A stretch of 64,000 bases of DNA from Microglena sp. YARC. Lineage: Eukaryota; Chlorophyta; Chlorophyceae; Chlamydomonadales; Chlamydomonadaceae. The notes under the pieces are model-generated. The model was not told the DNA's origin and did not search any database. It worked only from the letters and a program-made list of their open reading frames with translations. Made by a program: the position numbers and the translations under genes. Below are positions 26,501 through 40,304 of the stretch, piece after piece. Numbering within the stretch: position 1 is the first letter of the stretch; the number at the start of each line of letters is the position of its first letter. The stretch lies in contig CM039466.1 of the NCBI GenBank assembly GCA_022414725.1, positions 39,416,763-39,480,762 on the forward strand, read 5' to 3'.

Positions 26501-29500
26501 TGCTACAATATGCCCAAATACAAGCTGCAAGAGCTGCTAACAAGTATTGCCAAATTCAAGCTGCAGAAGAAGCCTGCTACAATATGCCCAAATATAAGCT
26601 GCCAAGAAGCTGCTTACACATTTGCCCAAATATAGCTGCAAGCAAGCTGCTACAATATGCCCAAATATAAGCTGCAAGAAGCTGCTACAATATCCACAAA
26701 TACAAGCTGCCAAGAAGCTGCTACAATATGCCCAAATATAAGCTGCAAGAAGCTGCTTCAATATGCCAAAATATAAGCTGGCCCAAGAAGCTGCTACAAA
26801 AATATGCCCCAAATATCAGCTGCAAGAAGCTGCTACAAACATGCCAAATATAAGCTGCCAAGAAGCTGCTACAATATGCCCAAATAAGCTGCCAAAGTGC
26901 TACAAATGCCAAATATAAGCTGCCAGAAGCGTGACTACAATATGGCCCCAATATAAGCTGCCAAGAAGCTGCTAAATATGCCCAAATATCAAGCTGCCCA
27001 AGAAGGCGCTTCCATATGCCCAAATATAAGCTGCCCCACAGAACGCTGCTACCAATATGCCCAAATATAAGCTGCCAAGAAGCTGCTGCACATGCCCAAA
27101 TATAGCTGCTACACTTGCCCAAAATATAAGCTGCTACAATATGCCCTAATATAATGCTGCCAAGAAGCTGCTACAATATGCCCAAATATAGCTGCCCAAG
27201 AAGCTGCTACACATGCCAAATTAAGTGCAAGAAGCTGCTACATATGCCCAAATATAAGCTGCCAAGAAAGCTGCTAACAATATGCCCAATATAAGCTGCA
27301 AGAAGCTGCTACAATATGGCCCAAATAAAGCTGCCAAAGAGTGCTACCAATATGCCCCCAAATTATAAGCTGCAAGAAGCTGCTACAATATGCCCAAATA
27401 TAAGCTGCTACAATATGCCCAAATATAAGCTGCTACAATATGCCCAAATATAAGCTGCTACAATATGCCCAAATATAAGCTGCTACATATGCCCAAATAT
27501 AAGCTGCCAAGAGCTGTACAATATGCCCAACATAAGCTTGCCAAGAAGCTGCCCCTACAATATGCCCAAATATAAGCTTAGCAAGAAGCTGCTACAATAT
27601 GCCAAATAGCTGCCAAGAAGCATGCTACAATATGCCAATATAAGCGCAGAAGCTGCTACAATATGCCAACATAAGCTTGCCAAGAAGCTGCTACAACTTG
27701 CCCAAAATTAAGCTGCAGGAAGCTGCTACAATATGCCAAATATAAGCTGCCAATATGCCCAACATAAGCTGCAAGAAGCTGCTATTCAATATGCCCAATT
27801 TAATCTGGCAAGCTGAAGAAGTCTCAATATGCCGCAAATATAAGCTAAGCTGCTACCAATCATGACCAATATAACTGCCAAGAATTGCTACAATATGGCC
27901 AAGAAGCTGCTGACAATAATGCCCACATATTAGGACTGCCAAGAAGTGCTACACATTGCCAAATTAACTGTGCCAAGAAGCTTTGCTACAATATGCCCGC
28001 AAATATAAGTGCCAAACGCTATACATTATGTGCCCCAAATATAAGCTGCCAAGAATGCTGCTTAACAATAATGCCAAATATAAGAGTCCAGGAATGCTAC
28101 AATTAACAACAGCGTTCGGTGGATGCTGCCAAGAAGCTTGCTTTAATATATGCCCAAATATAAGCTGCCTTAACAATATGCCCAAATATATAGCTGCTAC
28201 AAGCCCTAAGCCCAATATAAAAGCTGCTACAATATGCCCAAATGCCAAGTAAGTCTGCAAGAAGCTGCTACAATATTTGCCCATATATAGAAAGCTGCCA
28301 AGAAAGCTGCTTACAATATGCCAAATTAAGCTTGCCAGAGCTGCTACAATATGCCAAATATAATGCCAAAAGCTGCTACAATAGCAAATATGCCAAGAAG
28401 CTGCTAGCAATTGCCCAATATAATATAGCTGCCAAGTAAGCTGCCTACATATGCCTGCAAATATAAGCTGCCAAGACTGCAATTATGCCCAATAGGTAAG
28501 TGGCTGCCAAGAATGCTGCTACAAGCTGCCCAATAGATAGCTGCCAAGCTCCAAGCTGTACATATATAGCCCCAAATTATGGGAGTTAAGCGCCAAGAGT
28601 GTGCTGCGGCATACTAATATGCCCAAATATAAGGCTGCCAGAAGCCTGGCTACAATATGCCAAATGATTAAGCCTGTCAAGCGCTGCTTACAGCTTGCTA
28701 CACATATGCCCAAATATAAGCTGCCAAGAAGCTGCTACAATATGCCCAAATATAAGCTGCAAGAAGCTGCTACAATATGCCCAACATATATATATGCCAA
28801 GAAAGCTGCTACAATTTATGCCAAATATGCCAAAAAAAGCTGCTACAATATGCCATAAGCTGCCAGCGAAGCTGCTACATATACCCAATACAATAAGTTG
28901 CATATAGCTGCCAAAATATGCGTACAATATGCCCAAATATAAAGCCAAGAAGCTGCTAACTATGCCCAAATATAAGCTGCGCAAGAAGCTGCACAATATG
29001 CCCAATAGTTAAGCTGCCAAGAAAGCTGCTACATGCCCAACATATAAAGCTTGCTACACTATGCACAAATATAAGCTGCCCAAATATAAAGCTGCCAAGA
29101 ACGCTGCTACAATAGCCCAAATATAAGCTGCCAAGAAGCTGCTACAATATGCCCAAATATAAGCTGCCAAGAAGCTGCTAACAATATGCCAATTGAGCTG
29201 CAAAAGAAGCCTGCTAGCTGCTTACAATATGCCCAAATATAACTGCAAGAGCTGCTATCAATATGGCCCAAATATATTAGCTGCTCAATGGTATGCCCAA
29301 ATATAACTGCTTACATATGCCCAAATATAAGCAAGCAGCTGCTACAATATGCCCAAATATAAGCTGCAAGAAGCTGCTACAATATGCCCAATATAAGCTG
29401 CCAAGAAGCTGCTACAATATGCCAAATATAAGCTGCCAAGAAGCTGCTTACAATATGCCCAAAATATAAGCTGCCAAGAAGCTGCTACAATATGCCCAAA

Positions 29501-29890
29501 TATTAAGAAGCTGATGCCCAAATATAAGAAGCTGCTACAATATGCCCCAAATATAAGCTGCCAAGAAGCTGCTACAATATGCCCAAATATAAGCTGCCAA
29601 AGAAGCTGCTACAATATGCAAATATATGCCAAGAAGCTGCTACAATATGCCAAGAAAATAAGCTGCCAGCTGCCAAGAAGCTGCTACAATATGCCCAAAT
29701 ATAAGCTGCCAAAGAAGCTGCTACAATATGCCCAAATATAAAGCTGCCAAGAAGCTGCTACAATATGCCAAATATAAGCTGCCAAGAAGCTGCTACAATA
29801 TGCCCAAATATAAGCTGCCAAGAAGCTGCTACAATATGCCCAAATATAAGCTAAGCTGCTACAATATGCAAATGCCCAAATAAAGCTGCT
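26501..29890. repeat. 36-bp satellite array, degenerate part
   Basis: Recognisable 36-bp monomers (AAGCTGCCAAGAAGCTGC, then TACAATATGCCC, then AAATAT), with an indel or substitution in most copies. Some copies lack the AAGCTGCCAAG part, giving shorter units such as those at 27400-27490. Quality improves steadily away from the gap. No gene is seen. Confidence 0.9.
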
Positions 29891-32800
29891 ACAATATGCC
29901 CAAATATAAGCTGCCAAGAAGCTGCTACAATATGCCCAAATATAAGCTGCCAAGAAGCTGCTACAATATGCCCAAATATAAGCTGCCAAGAAGCTGCTAC
30001 AATATGCCCAAATATAAGCTGCCAAGAAGCTGCTACAATATGCCCAAATATAAGCTGCCAAGAAGCTGCTACAATATGCCCAAATATAAGCTGCCAAGAA
30101 GCTGCTACATATGCCCAAATATAAGCTGCCAAAGAAGCTGCTACAATATGCCCAAATATAAGCTGCCAAGAAGCTGCTACAATATGCCCAAATATAAGCT
30201 GCCAAGAAGCTGCTACAATATGCCCAAATATAAGCTGCCAAGAAGCTGCTACAATATGCCAAATATAAGCTGCCAAGAAGCTGCTACAATATGCCCAAAT
30301 ATAAGCTGCCAAGAAGCTGCTACATATGCCCAAATATAAGCTGCCAAGAAGCTGCTACAATATGCCCAAATATAAGCTGCCAAGAAGCTGCTACAATATG
30401 CCCAAATATAAGCTGCCAAGAAGCTGCTACAATATGCCCAAATATAAGCTGCCAAGAAGCTGCTACAATATGCCCAAATATAAGCTGCCAAGAAGCTGCT
30501 ACAATATGCCCAAATATAAGCTGCCAAGAAGCTGCTACAATATGCCCAAATATAAGCTGCCAAGAAGCTGCTACAATATGCCCAAATATAAGCTGCCAAG
30601 AAGCTGCTACAATATGCCAAATATAAGCTGCCAAGAAGCTGCTACAATATGCCCAAATATAAGCTGCCAAGAAGCTGCTACAATATGCCCAAATATAAGC
30701 TGCCAAGAAGCTGCTACAATATGCCCAAATATAAGCTGCCAAGAAGCTGCTACAATATGCCCCAAATATAAGCTGCCAAGAAGCTGCTACTACATATATG
30801 CCCAAATATATAAGCTGCCAAGAAGCTGCTACAATATGCCCAAATATAAGCTGCCAAGAAGCTGCTACAATATGCCAAATATAAGCTGCCAAGAAGCTGC
30901 TACAATATGCCCAATATAAGCTGCTAACTAGGCTGCCAAAGAAGCTGCTACAATATGCCCAAATATAAGCTGCCAAGAAGCTGCTACAAGCTATGCCAAA
31001 TATAAGCTGCCAAGAAGCTGCTACATATGCCAATATGCCCAAATATAAGCTGCCAAGAAGCTGCTACAATATGCCCAAATATAAGCTGCCAAGAAGCTGC
31101 TACAATATGCCCAAATATAAGCTGCCAAGAAGCTGCTACAATATGCCCAAATATAAGCTGCCAAGAAGCTGCTACAATATGCCCAAATATAAGCTGCCAA
31201 GAAGCTGCTACAATATGCCCAAATATAAGCTGCCAAGAAGCTGCTACAATATGCCCAAATATAAGCTGCCAAGAAGCTGCTACAATATGCCCAAATAAGC
31301 TGCCAAGAAGCTGCTACAATATGCCCAAATAGCTAAGCTGCCAAGAAGCTGCTACAATAGCTGCCCAAATATAAGCTGCCAAGAAGCTGCTACAATATGC
31401 CCAATATAAGCTGCCAAGAAGCTGCTACAATATGCCCATAATAATAAGCTGCCAAGAAGCTGCTACAATATGCCCAAATATAAGCTGCCAAGAAGCTGCT
31501 ACAATATGCCCAAATATAAGCTGCCAAGAAGCTGCTACAATATGCCCAAATATAAGCTGCCAAGAAGCTGCTACAATATGCCCAAATATAAGCTGCCAAG
31601 AAGCTGCTACAATATGCCCAAATATAAGCTGCCAAGAAGCTGCTACAATATGCCCAAATATAAGCTGCCAAGAAGCTGCTACAATATGCCCAAATATAAG
31701 CTGCCAAGAAGCTGCTACAATATGCCCAATATATAAGCTGCCAAGAAGCTGCTACAATATGCCCAAATATAAGCTGCCAAGAAGCTGCTACAATATGCCC
31801 AAATATAAGCTGCCAAGAAGCTGCTACAATATGCCCAAATATAAGCTGCCAAGAAGCTGCTACAATATGCCCAAATATAAGCTGCCAAGAAGCTGCTACA
31901 ATATGCCCAAATATAAGCTGCCAAGAAGCTGCTACAATATGCCCAAATATAAGCTGCCAAGAAGCTGCTACAATATGCCCAAATATAAGCTGCCAAGAAG
32001 CTGCTACAAATATGCCAAATATAAGCTGCCAAGAAGCTGCTACAATATGCCAAATATAAGCTGCCAAGAAGCTGCTACAATATGCCCAAATATAAGCTGC
32101 CAAGAAGCTGCTACAATATGCCCAAAATATAAGCATATGCCAAGAAGCTGCTACAATATGCCCAAAATATAAGCTGCCAAGAAGCTGCTACAATATGCCC
32201 AAATATAAGCTGCCAAGAAGCTGCTACAATATGCCCAAATATAAGCTGCCAAGAAGCTGCTACAAATATGCCAAATATAAGCTGCCAAGAAGCTGCTACA
32301 CATATGCCCAAATATAAGCTGCCAAGAAGCTGCTACAATATGCCCAAATATAAGCTGCCAAGAAGCTGCTACAATATGCCCAAATATAAGCTGCCAAGAA
32401 GCTGCTACAATATGCCCAAATATAAGCTGCCAAGAAGCTGCTACAATATGCCCAAATATAAGCAAAATGCCAAGAAGCTGCTACAATATGCCCAAAATAA
32501 GCTGCCAAGAAGCTGCTACAATATGCTGCCAAAGATAAGCTGCCAAGAAGCTGCTACAATATGCCCAAATATAAGCTGCCAAGAAGCTGCTACAATATGC
32601 CCAAATATAAGCTGCCCAAGAAGCTGCTACAAATATGCTAACAATATGCCCAAATATAAGCTGCCAAGAAGCTGCTACAATATGCCCAAATATATAAGCT
32701 GCCAAGAAGCTGCTACAATATGCCCAAATATAAAGCTGCCAAGAAGCTGCTACAAAATGCCCAAATATAAGCTGCCAAGAAGCTGCTACAATATGCCCAA

Positions 32801-35800
32801 ATATAAGCTGCCAAGAAGCTGCTACAATATGCCCAAATATAAGCTGCCAAGAAGCTGCTACAATATGCCCAAATATAAGCTGCCAAGCTGAAGCTGCTAC
32901 AATATGCCCAAATATAAGCTGCCAAGAAGCTGCTACAATATGCCCAAATATAAGCTGCCAAGAAGCTGCTACAATATGCCCAAATATAAGCTGCTACAAG
33001 AAGCTGCTACAATATGCCCAAATATAAGCTGCCAAGAAGCTGCTACAAATATGCCCAAATATAAGCTGCCAAGAAGCTGCTACAATATGCCCACAAATAT
33101 AAGCTGCCAAGAAGCTGCTACAATATGCCCAAATATAAGCTGCCAAGAAGCTGCTACAATATGCCCAAATAATAAGCTGCCAAGCTGCTACAATATGCCC
33201 AAATATAAGCTGCCAAGAAGCTGCTACAATATGCCCAAATATAAGCTGCCAAGAAGCTGCTACAATATGCCCAAATATAAGCTGCCAAGAAGCTGCTACA
33301 ATATGCCCAATATATAAGCTGCCAAGAAGCTGCTACAATATGCCCAAATATAAGCTGCCAAGAAGCTGCTACAATATGCCCAAATATAAGCTGCCAAGAA
33401 GCTGCTACAATATGCCCAAATATAAGCTGCCAAGAAGCTGCTACAATATGCCAAATATAAGCTGCCAAGAAGCTGCTACAATATGCCCAATATAAGCTGC
33501 CAAGAAGCTGCTACAATATGCCCCAAAATATAGCTGCCAAGAAGCTGCTACAATATGCCAAATATAAGCTGCCAAGAAGCTGCTACAATATGCCCAAATA
33601 TAAGCTGCCAAGAAGCTGCTACAATATGCCCAAATATAAGCTGCCAAGAAGCTGCTACAATATGCCCAAATATAAGCTGCCAAGAAGCTGCTACAATATG
33701 CCCAAATATAAGCTGCCAAGAAGCTGCTACAATATGCCCAAATATAAGCTGCCAAGAAGCTGCTACAATATGCCCAAATATAAGCTGCCAAATGAAGCTG
33801 CTACAATATGCCCAAATATAAGCTGCCAAGAAGCTGCTACAATATGCCCAAATATAAGCTGCCAAGAAGCTGCTACAATATGCCCAAATATAAGCTGCCA
33901 AGAAGCTGCTACAATATGCCCAAATATAAGCTGCCAAGAAGCTGCTACAATATGCCCAAATATAAGCTGCCAAGAAGCTGCAATATGCCAAATATAAGCT
34001 GCCAAGAAGCTGCTACAATATGCCCAATATAAGCTGCCAAGAAGCTGCTACAATATGCCCAAATATAAGCTGCCAAGAAGCTGCTACAAATATGCCCAAA
34101 TATAAGCTGCCAAGAAGCTGCTACAATATGCCCAAATATAAGCTGCCAAGAAGCTGCTACAATATGCCCAAATATAAGCTGCCAAGAAGCTGCTACAATA
34201 TGCCCAAATATAAGCTGCCAAGAAGCTGCTACAATATGCCCAAATATAAGCTGCCAAGAAGCTGCTACAATATGCCCAAATATAAGCTGCAATGAAGCTG
34301 CTACAATATGCCCAAATATAAGCTGCCAAGAAGCTGCTACAATATGCCCAAATATAAGCTGCCAAGAAGCTGCTACAATATGCCCAAATATAAGCTGCCA
34401 AGAAGCTGCTACAATATGCCCAAATATAAGCTGCCAAGAAGCTGCTACAATATGCCCAAATATAAGCTGCCAAGAAGCTGCTACAATATGCCCAAATATA
34501 AGCTGCCAAGAAGCTGCTACAATATGCCCAAATATAAGCTGCCAAGAAGCTGCTACAATATGCCCAAATATAAGCTGCCAAGAAGCTGCTACAATATGCC
34601 AATATAAGCTGCCAAGAACTGCTACAATATGCCCAAATATAAGCTGCCAAGAAGCTGCTACAATATGCCCAAATATAAGCTGCCAAGAAGCTGCTACAAT
34701 ATGCCCAAATATAAGCTGCCAAGAAGCTGCTACAATATGCCCAAATATAAGCTGCCAAAGCCAAAGCTGCTACAATATGCCCAAATATAAGCTGCCAAGA
34801 AGCTGCTACAATATGCCCAAATATAAGCTGCCAAGAAGCTGCTACAATATGCCCAAATATTAAGCTGCCAAGAAGCTGCTACAATATGCCCAAATATAAG
34901 CTGCCAAGAAGCTGCTACAATATGCCCAAATATAAGCTGCCAAGAAGCTGCTACATATAAGCTGCCCAAATATAAGCTGCCAAGAAGCTGCTAATATGCC
35001 CAATAATAACTGCTACAAAATATGCCCAAATATAAGCTGCCAAGAAGCTGCTACAATATGCCCAAATATAAGCTGCCAAGAAGCTGCTACAATATGCCCA
35101 AATATAAGCTGCCAAGAAGCTGCTACAATATGCCCAAATATAAGCTGCCAAGAAGCTGCTACAATATGCCAAATATAAGCTGCCAAGAAGCTGCTACAAT
35201 ATGCCCAAATATAAGCTGCCAAGAAGCTGCTACAATATGCCCAAATATAAGCTGCCAAGAAGCTGCTACAATATGCCCAAATATAAGCTGCCAAGAAGCT
35301 GCTACAATATGCCCAAATATAAGCTGCCAAGAAGCTGCTACAATATGCCCAAATATAAGCTGCCAAGAAGCTGCTACAATATGCCAAATATAAGCTGCCA
35401 AGAAGCTGCTACAATATGCCCAAATATAAGCTGCCAAGAAGCTGCTACAATATGCCCAAATATAAGCTGCCAAGAAGCTGCTACAATATGCCCAAATATA
35501 AGCTGCCAAAGAAGCTGCTACAATATGCCCAAATATAAGCTGCCAAGAAGCTGCTACAATATGCCCAAATATAAGCTGCCAAGAAGCTGCTACAATATGC
35601 CCAAATATAAGCTGCCAAGAAGCTGCTACAATATGCCCAAATATAAGCTGCCAAGAAGCTGCTACAATATGCCCAAATATAAGCTGCCAAGAAGCTGCTA
35701 CAATATGCCCAAATATAAGCTGCCAAGAAGCTGCTACAATATGCCCAAATATAAGCTGCCAAGAAGCTGCTACAATATGCCCAAATATAAGCTGCCAAGA

Positions 35801-38800
35801 AGCTGCTGCAAATATACAAGAATATGCCCAAATATAAGCTGCCAAGAAGCTGCTACAATATGCCCAAATATAAGCTGCCAAGAAGCTGCTACAATTGCCC
35901 AAATATAAGCTGCCAAGAAGCTGCTACAATATGCCCAAATATAAGCTGCCAAGAAGCTGCTACAATATGCCCAAATATAAGCTGCCAAGAAGCTGCTACA
36001 ATATGCCACAAATATAAGCTGCCAAGAAGCTGCTACAATATGCCCAAATATAAGCTGCCAAGAAGCTGCTACAATATGCCCAAATATAAGCTGCCAAGAA
36101 GCTGCTACAATATGCCCAAATATAAGCTGCCAAGAAGCTGCTACAATATGCCCAAATATAAGCTGCCAAGAAGCTGCTACAATATGCCCAAATATAAGCT
36201 GCAAGAAGCTGCTACAATATGCCCAAATATAAGCTGCCAAGAAGCTGCTACAATATGCCCAAATATAAGCTGCCAAGAAGCTGCTACAAATATGCCCAAA
36301 TATAAGCTGCCAAGAAGCTGCTACATATATGCCCAATAAATATAAGCTGCCAAGAAGCTGCTACAATATGCCCAAATATAAGCTGCCAAGAAGCTGCTAC
36401 AATATGCCCAAATATAAGCTGCCAAGAAGCTGCTACAATATGCCCAAATATAAGCTGCCAAGAAGCTGCTACAATATGCCCAAATATAAGCAATATGCCA
36501 AGAAGCTGCTACAATATGCCCAAATGCCAAGAATAAGCTGCCAAGAAGCTGCTACAATATGCCCAATATATAAGCTGCCAAGAAGCTGCTACAAATATGC
36601 CCAATATAAGCTGCCAATACTGCCCAAATAAGCTGCAATACAATATGCCCCAAATAATACTAGAAGCTGCTACAATATGCCCAAATATAAGCTGCCAAGA
36701 AGCTGCTACAATAGCCCAAATATAAGCTGCCAAGAAGCTGCTACAATATGCCCAAAATATAAGCTGCCAAGAAGCTGCTACAATATGCCCAAATATAAGC
36801 TGCCAAGAAGCTGCTACAATATGCCCAAATATAAGCTGCCAAGAAGCTGCTACAATATGCCCAAATATAAGCTGCAAGAAGCTGCTACAATATGCCCAAA
36901 TATAAGCTGCCAAGAAGCTGCTACAATATGCCCAAATATAAGCTGCCAAGAAGCTGCTACAATATGCCCAAATATAAGCTGCCAAGAAGCTGCTACAATA
37001 TGCCCAAATATAAGCTGCCAAGAAGCTGCTACAATATGCCCAAATATAAGCTGCCAAGAAGCTGCTACAATATGCCCAAATATAAGCTGCCAAGAAGCTG
37101 CTACAATATGCCCAAATATAAGCTGCCAAGAAGCTGCTACAATATGCCCAATATATAAGCTGCCAAGAAGCTGCTACAATATGCCAAATATAAGCTGCCA
37201 AAAGCTGCTACAATATGCCCAATATAAGCTGCCAAGAAGCTGCTACAATATATATAAGCTGCCAAGAAGCTGCTACAATATGCCCAAATATAAGCTGCTA
37301 CATATGAAGCTGCTACAATATGCCCAAATATAAGCTGCCAAGAAGCTGCTACAAATATGCCCAAATATAAGCTGCCAAGAAGCTGCTACAATATGCCAAA
37401 TATAAGCTGCCAAGAAGCTGCTACAATATGCCCAAATATAAGCTGCCAAGAAGCTGCTACAATATGCCCAAATATAAGCTGCCCAAGAAGCTGCTACAAT
37501 ATGCCCAAATATAAGCTGCCAAGAAGCTGCTACAATATGCCCAAATATAAGCTGCCAAGAAGCTGCTACAATATGCCCAAATATAAGCTGCCAAGCCAAA
37601 TAAGCTGCTACAAATATGCCCAAATATAAGCTGCCAAGAAGCTGCTACAAATATGCCCAAATATAAGCTGCCAAGAAGCTGCTACAATATGCCCAAATAT
37701 AAGCTGCCAAGAAGCTGCTACAATATGCCCAAATATAAGCTGCCAGAAGCTGCTACAATATGCCCAAATATAAGCTGCCAAGAAGCTGCTACAATATGCC
37801 CAAATATAAGCTGCCAAGAAGCTGCTACAATATGCCCAAAATATAAGCTGCCAAGAAGCTGCTACAATATGCCCAAATATAAGCTGCCAAGAAGCTGCTA
37901 CAATATGCCCAAATATAAGCTGCCAAGAAGCTGCTACAATATGCCCAAATATAAGCTGCAAGAAGCTGCTACAATATGCCCAAATATAAGCTGCCAGAAG
38001 CTGCTACAATATGCCCAAATATAAGCTGCCAAGAAGCTGCTACAATATGCCCAAATATAAGCTGCCAAGAAGCTGCTACAAATATGCCCAAATATAAGCT
38101 GCCAAGAAGCTGCTACAATATGCCCAAATATAAGCTGCCAAGAAGCTGCTACAATATGCCCAAATATAAGCTGCCAAGAAGCTGCTACAATATGCCCAAA
38201 TATAGCTGCCAAGAAGCTGCTACAATATGCCCAAATATAAGCTGCCAAGAAGCTGCTACAATATGCCCAAATATAAGCTGCTGCCAAGAAGCTGCTACAA
38301 TATGCCCAAATATAAGCTGCCAAGAAGCTGCTACAATATGCCCAAATATAAGCTGCCAAGAAGCTGCTACAATATGCCCAAATATAAGCTGCCAAGAAGC
38401 TGCTACAATATGCCCAAATATAAGCTGCCAAGAAGCTGCTACAATATGCCCAAATATAAGCTGCCAAGAAGCTGCTACAATATGCCCAAATATAAGCTGC
38501 CAAGAAGCTGCTACAATATGCCCAAATATAAGCTGCCAAGAAGCTGCTACAATATGCCCAAATATAAGCTGCCAAGAAGCTGCTACAATAATGCCCAAAT
38601 ATAAGCTGCCAAGAAGCTGCTACAATATGCCCAAATATAAGCTGCAAGAAGCTGCTACAATATGCCCAAATATAAGCTGCCAAGAAGCTGCTACAATATG
38701 CCCAAATATAAGCTGCCAAGAAGCTGCTACAATATGCCCAAATATAAGCTGCCAAGAAGCTGCTACAATATGCCCAATATAAGCTGCCAAGAAGCTGCTA

Positions 38801-40030
38801 CAATATGCCCAATATTAAGCTGCCAAGAAGCTGCTACAATATGCCCAAATATATAAGCTGCCAAGAAGCTGCTACAATAATGCCCAAATATAAGCTGCCA
38901 AGAAGCTGCTACAATATGCCCAAATATAAGCTGCCAAGAAGCTGCGCAAATATAAGCTGCCAAGAAGCTGCTACAATATGCCCAAATATAAGCTGCCAAG
39001 AGCTGCTACAATATGCCCAAAATATAAGCTGCCAAGAAGCTGCTACAATATGCCCAAATATATAGCTGCCAAGAAGCTGCTACAATATGCCCAAATATAA
39101 GCTGCCAAAGAAGCTGCTACAATATGCCCAAATATAGCTGCCAAGAAGCTGCTACAATATGCCCAAATATAAGCTGCCAAGAAGCTGCTACAATATGCCC
39201 AAATATAAAGCTGCCAAGAAGCTGCTACAATATGCCAAATATAAGCTGCCAAGAAGCTGCTACAAATATGCCCAAATATAAGCTGCAAGAAGCTGCTACA
39301 ATATGCCCAAATATAAGCTGCAAGAAGCTGCTACAATATGCCCAAATATAAGCTGCCAAGAAGCTGCTACAATATGCCCAAATATAAGCTGCCAAGAAGC
39401 TGCTACAATATGCCCAAATATAAGCTGCCAAGAAGCTGCTACAATATGCCCAAATATAAGCTGCCAAGAGCTGCTACAATATGCCCAAATATAAGCTGCC
39501 AAGAAGCTGCTACAATATGCCCAAATATAAGCTGCCAAGAAGCTGCTACAATATGCCAAATATAAGCTGCCAAGAAGCTGCTACAATATGCCCAATATAA
39601 GCTGCCAAGAAGCTGCTACAATATGCCCAAATATAAGCTGCCAAGAAGCTGCTACAATATGCCCAAATATAAGCTGCCAAGAAGCTGCTACAATATGCCC
39701 AAATATAAGCTGCCAAGAAGCTGCTACAATATGCCCAAATATAAGCTGCCAAGAAGCTGCTACAATATGCCCAAATATAAGCTGCCAAGAAGCTGCTACA
39801 ATATGCCCAAATATAAGCTGCCAAGAAGCTGCTACAATATGCCCAAATATAAGCTGCCAAGAAGCTGCTACAATATGCCCAAATATAAGCTGCCAAGAAG
39901 CTGCTACAATATGCCCAAATATAAGCTGCCAAGAAGCTGCTACAATATGCCCAAATATAAGCTGCCAAGAAGCTGCTACAATAATGCCCAAATATAAGCT
40001 GCCAAGAAGCTGCTACAATATGCCCAAAAT
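29891..40030. repeat. 36-bp satellite array, homogeneous part
   Basis: About 280 tandem copies of a 36-bp monomer, mostly identical, with occasional 1-4 bp indels every few to about 20 copies. Because 36 is divisible by three, several frames on both strands stay open for long runs and encode 12-residue repeats such as MPKYKLPRSCYN, CPNISCQEAATI (plus) and AAYIWAYCSSFL (minus). Single-base indels shift the frame repeatedly, with no compensation, so I do not regard these as genes. The array starts about 150 bp beyond the donor of the last transporter exon. Confidence 0.95.
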
Positions 40031-40176
40031 ATAAAGCTGGAAGCTGCTATCAATATGCCCAAAATAAGCTGCTCCATATGCCCCTGCTGTTGCCAAGTCT
40101 GGACAAATACAAATATGGAAGGGAGCTGCCAGGAAGCTGCTACACATAGCAAAAAAAGCAGCAAACTGCATCTCAC
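40031..40176 (-). other. Satellite edge and start of terminal intron
   Basis: Broken 36-bp monomer fragments (GAAGCTGCTA pieces at about 40040 and 40131) give way to unique sequence. On the minus strand the intron begins GTGAGA at 40176, directly after the last exon. Confidence 0.75.
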
Positions 40177-40304
40177 CAATCATAGCTCTTCTTGGCCTGC
40201 TCCCAGCTCATGCAGCGAAACAGCATCATGAGCACTGCTGTCAGCATTGCAGCAGGCCACAAGTGGATGTGTGCCTCCTCAGGGCTAGTGAAGGATTGGA
40301 CCAC
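40177..40304 (-). CDS. Transporter exon 13 (second membrane half), last visible exon
   Basis: Acceptor CTACCTCGTAG, then GTGGTCCAATCC. It reads VVQSFTSPEEAHIHLWPAAM, then LTAVLMMLFRCMSWEQAKKS and YD, ending with two bases of Trp (TG) before GTGAGA. HLWPAAMLTAxLM plus RCMxxxQAxxSxDW matches the SAC1/SLT second half. That family continues with further helices, so the gene does not end here. No continuation is visible in 1-40176. Confidence 0.88.

Noticed and set aside
25263..26670. Open frames of 360-447 codons spanning the N run
   Set aside because: They exist only because N does not encode a stop; the flanking parts are satellite remnants.
29684..39997. Long open frames on both strands encoding 12-residue repeats
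   Set aside because: They follow from a 36-bp period and break at every non-triplet indel; several overlapping frames on both strands are equally open. No start, splice or composition evidence for coding.
1..40030. CRISPR array
   Set aside because: Tandem units without unique spacers and a eukaryotic, intron-bearing context.
40140..40200. 36-bp satellite seeded by the end of exon 13 (GCCAAGAAG shared)
   Set aside because: The shared words are on opposite strands, whereas all other exon-edge copies are direct; the match is short enough to be chance.
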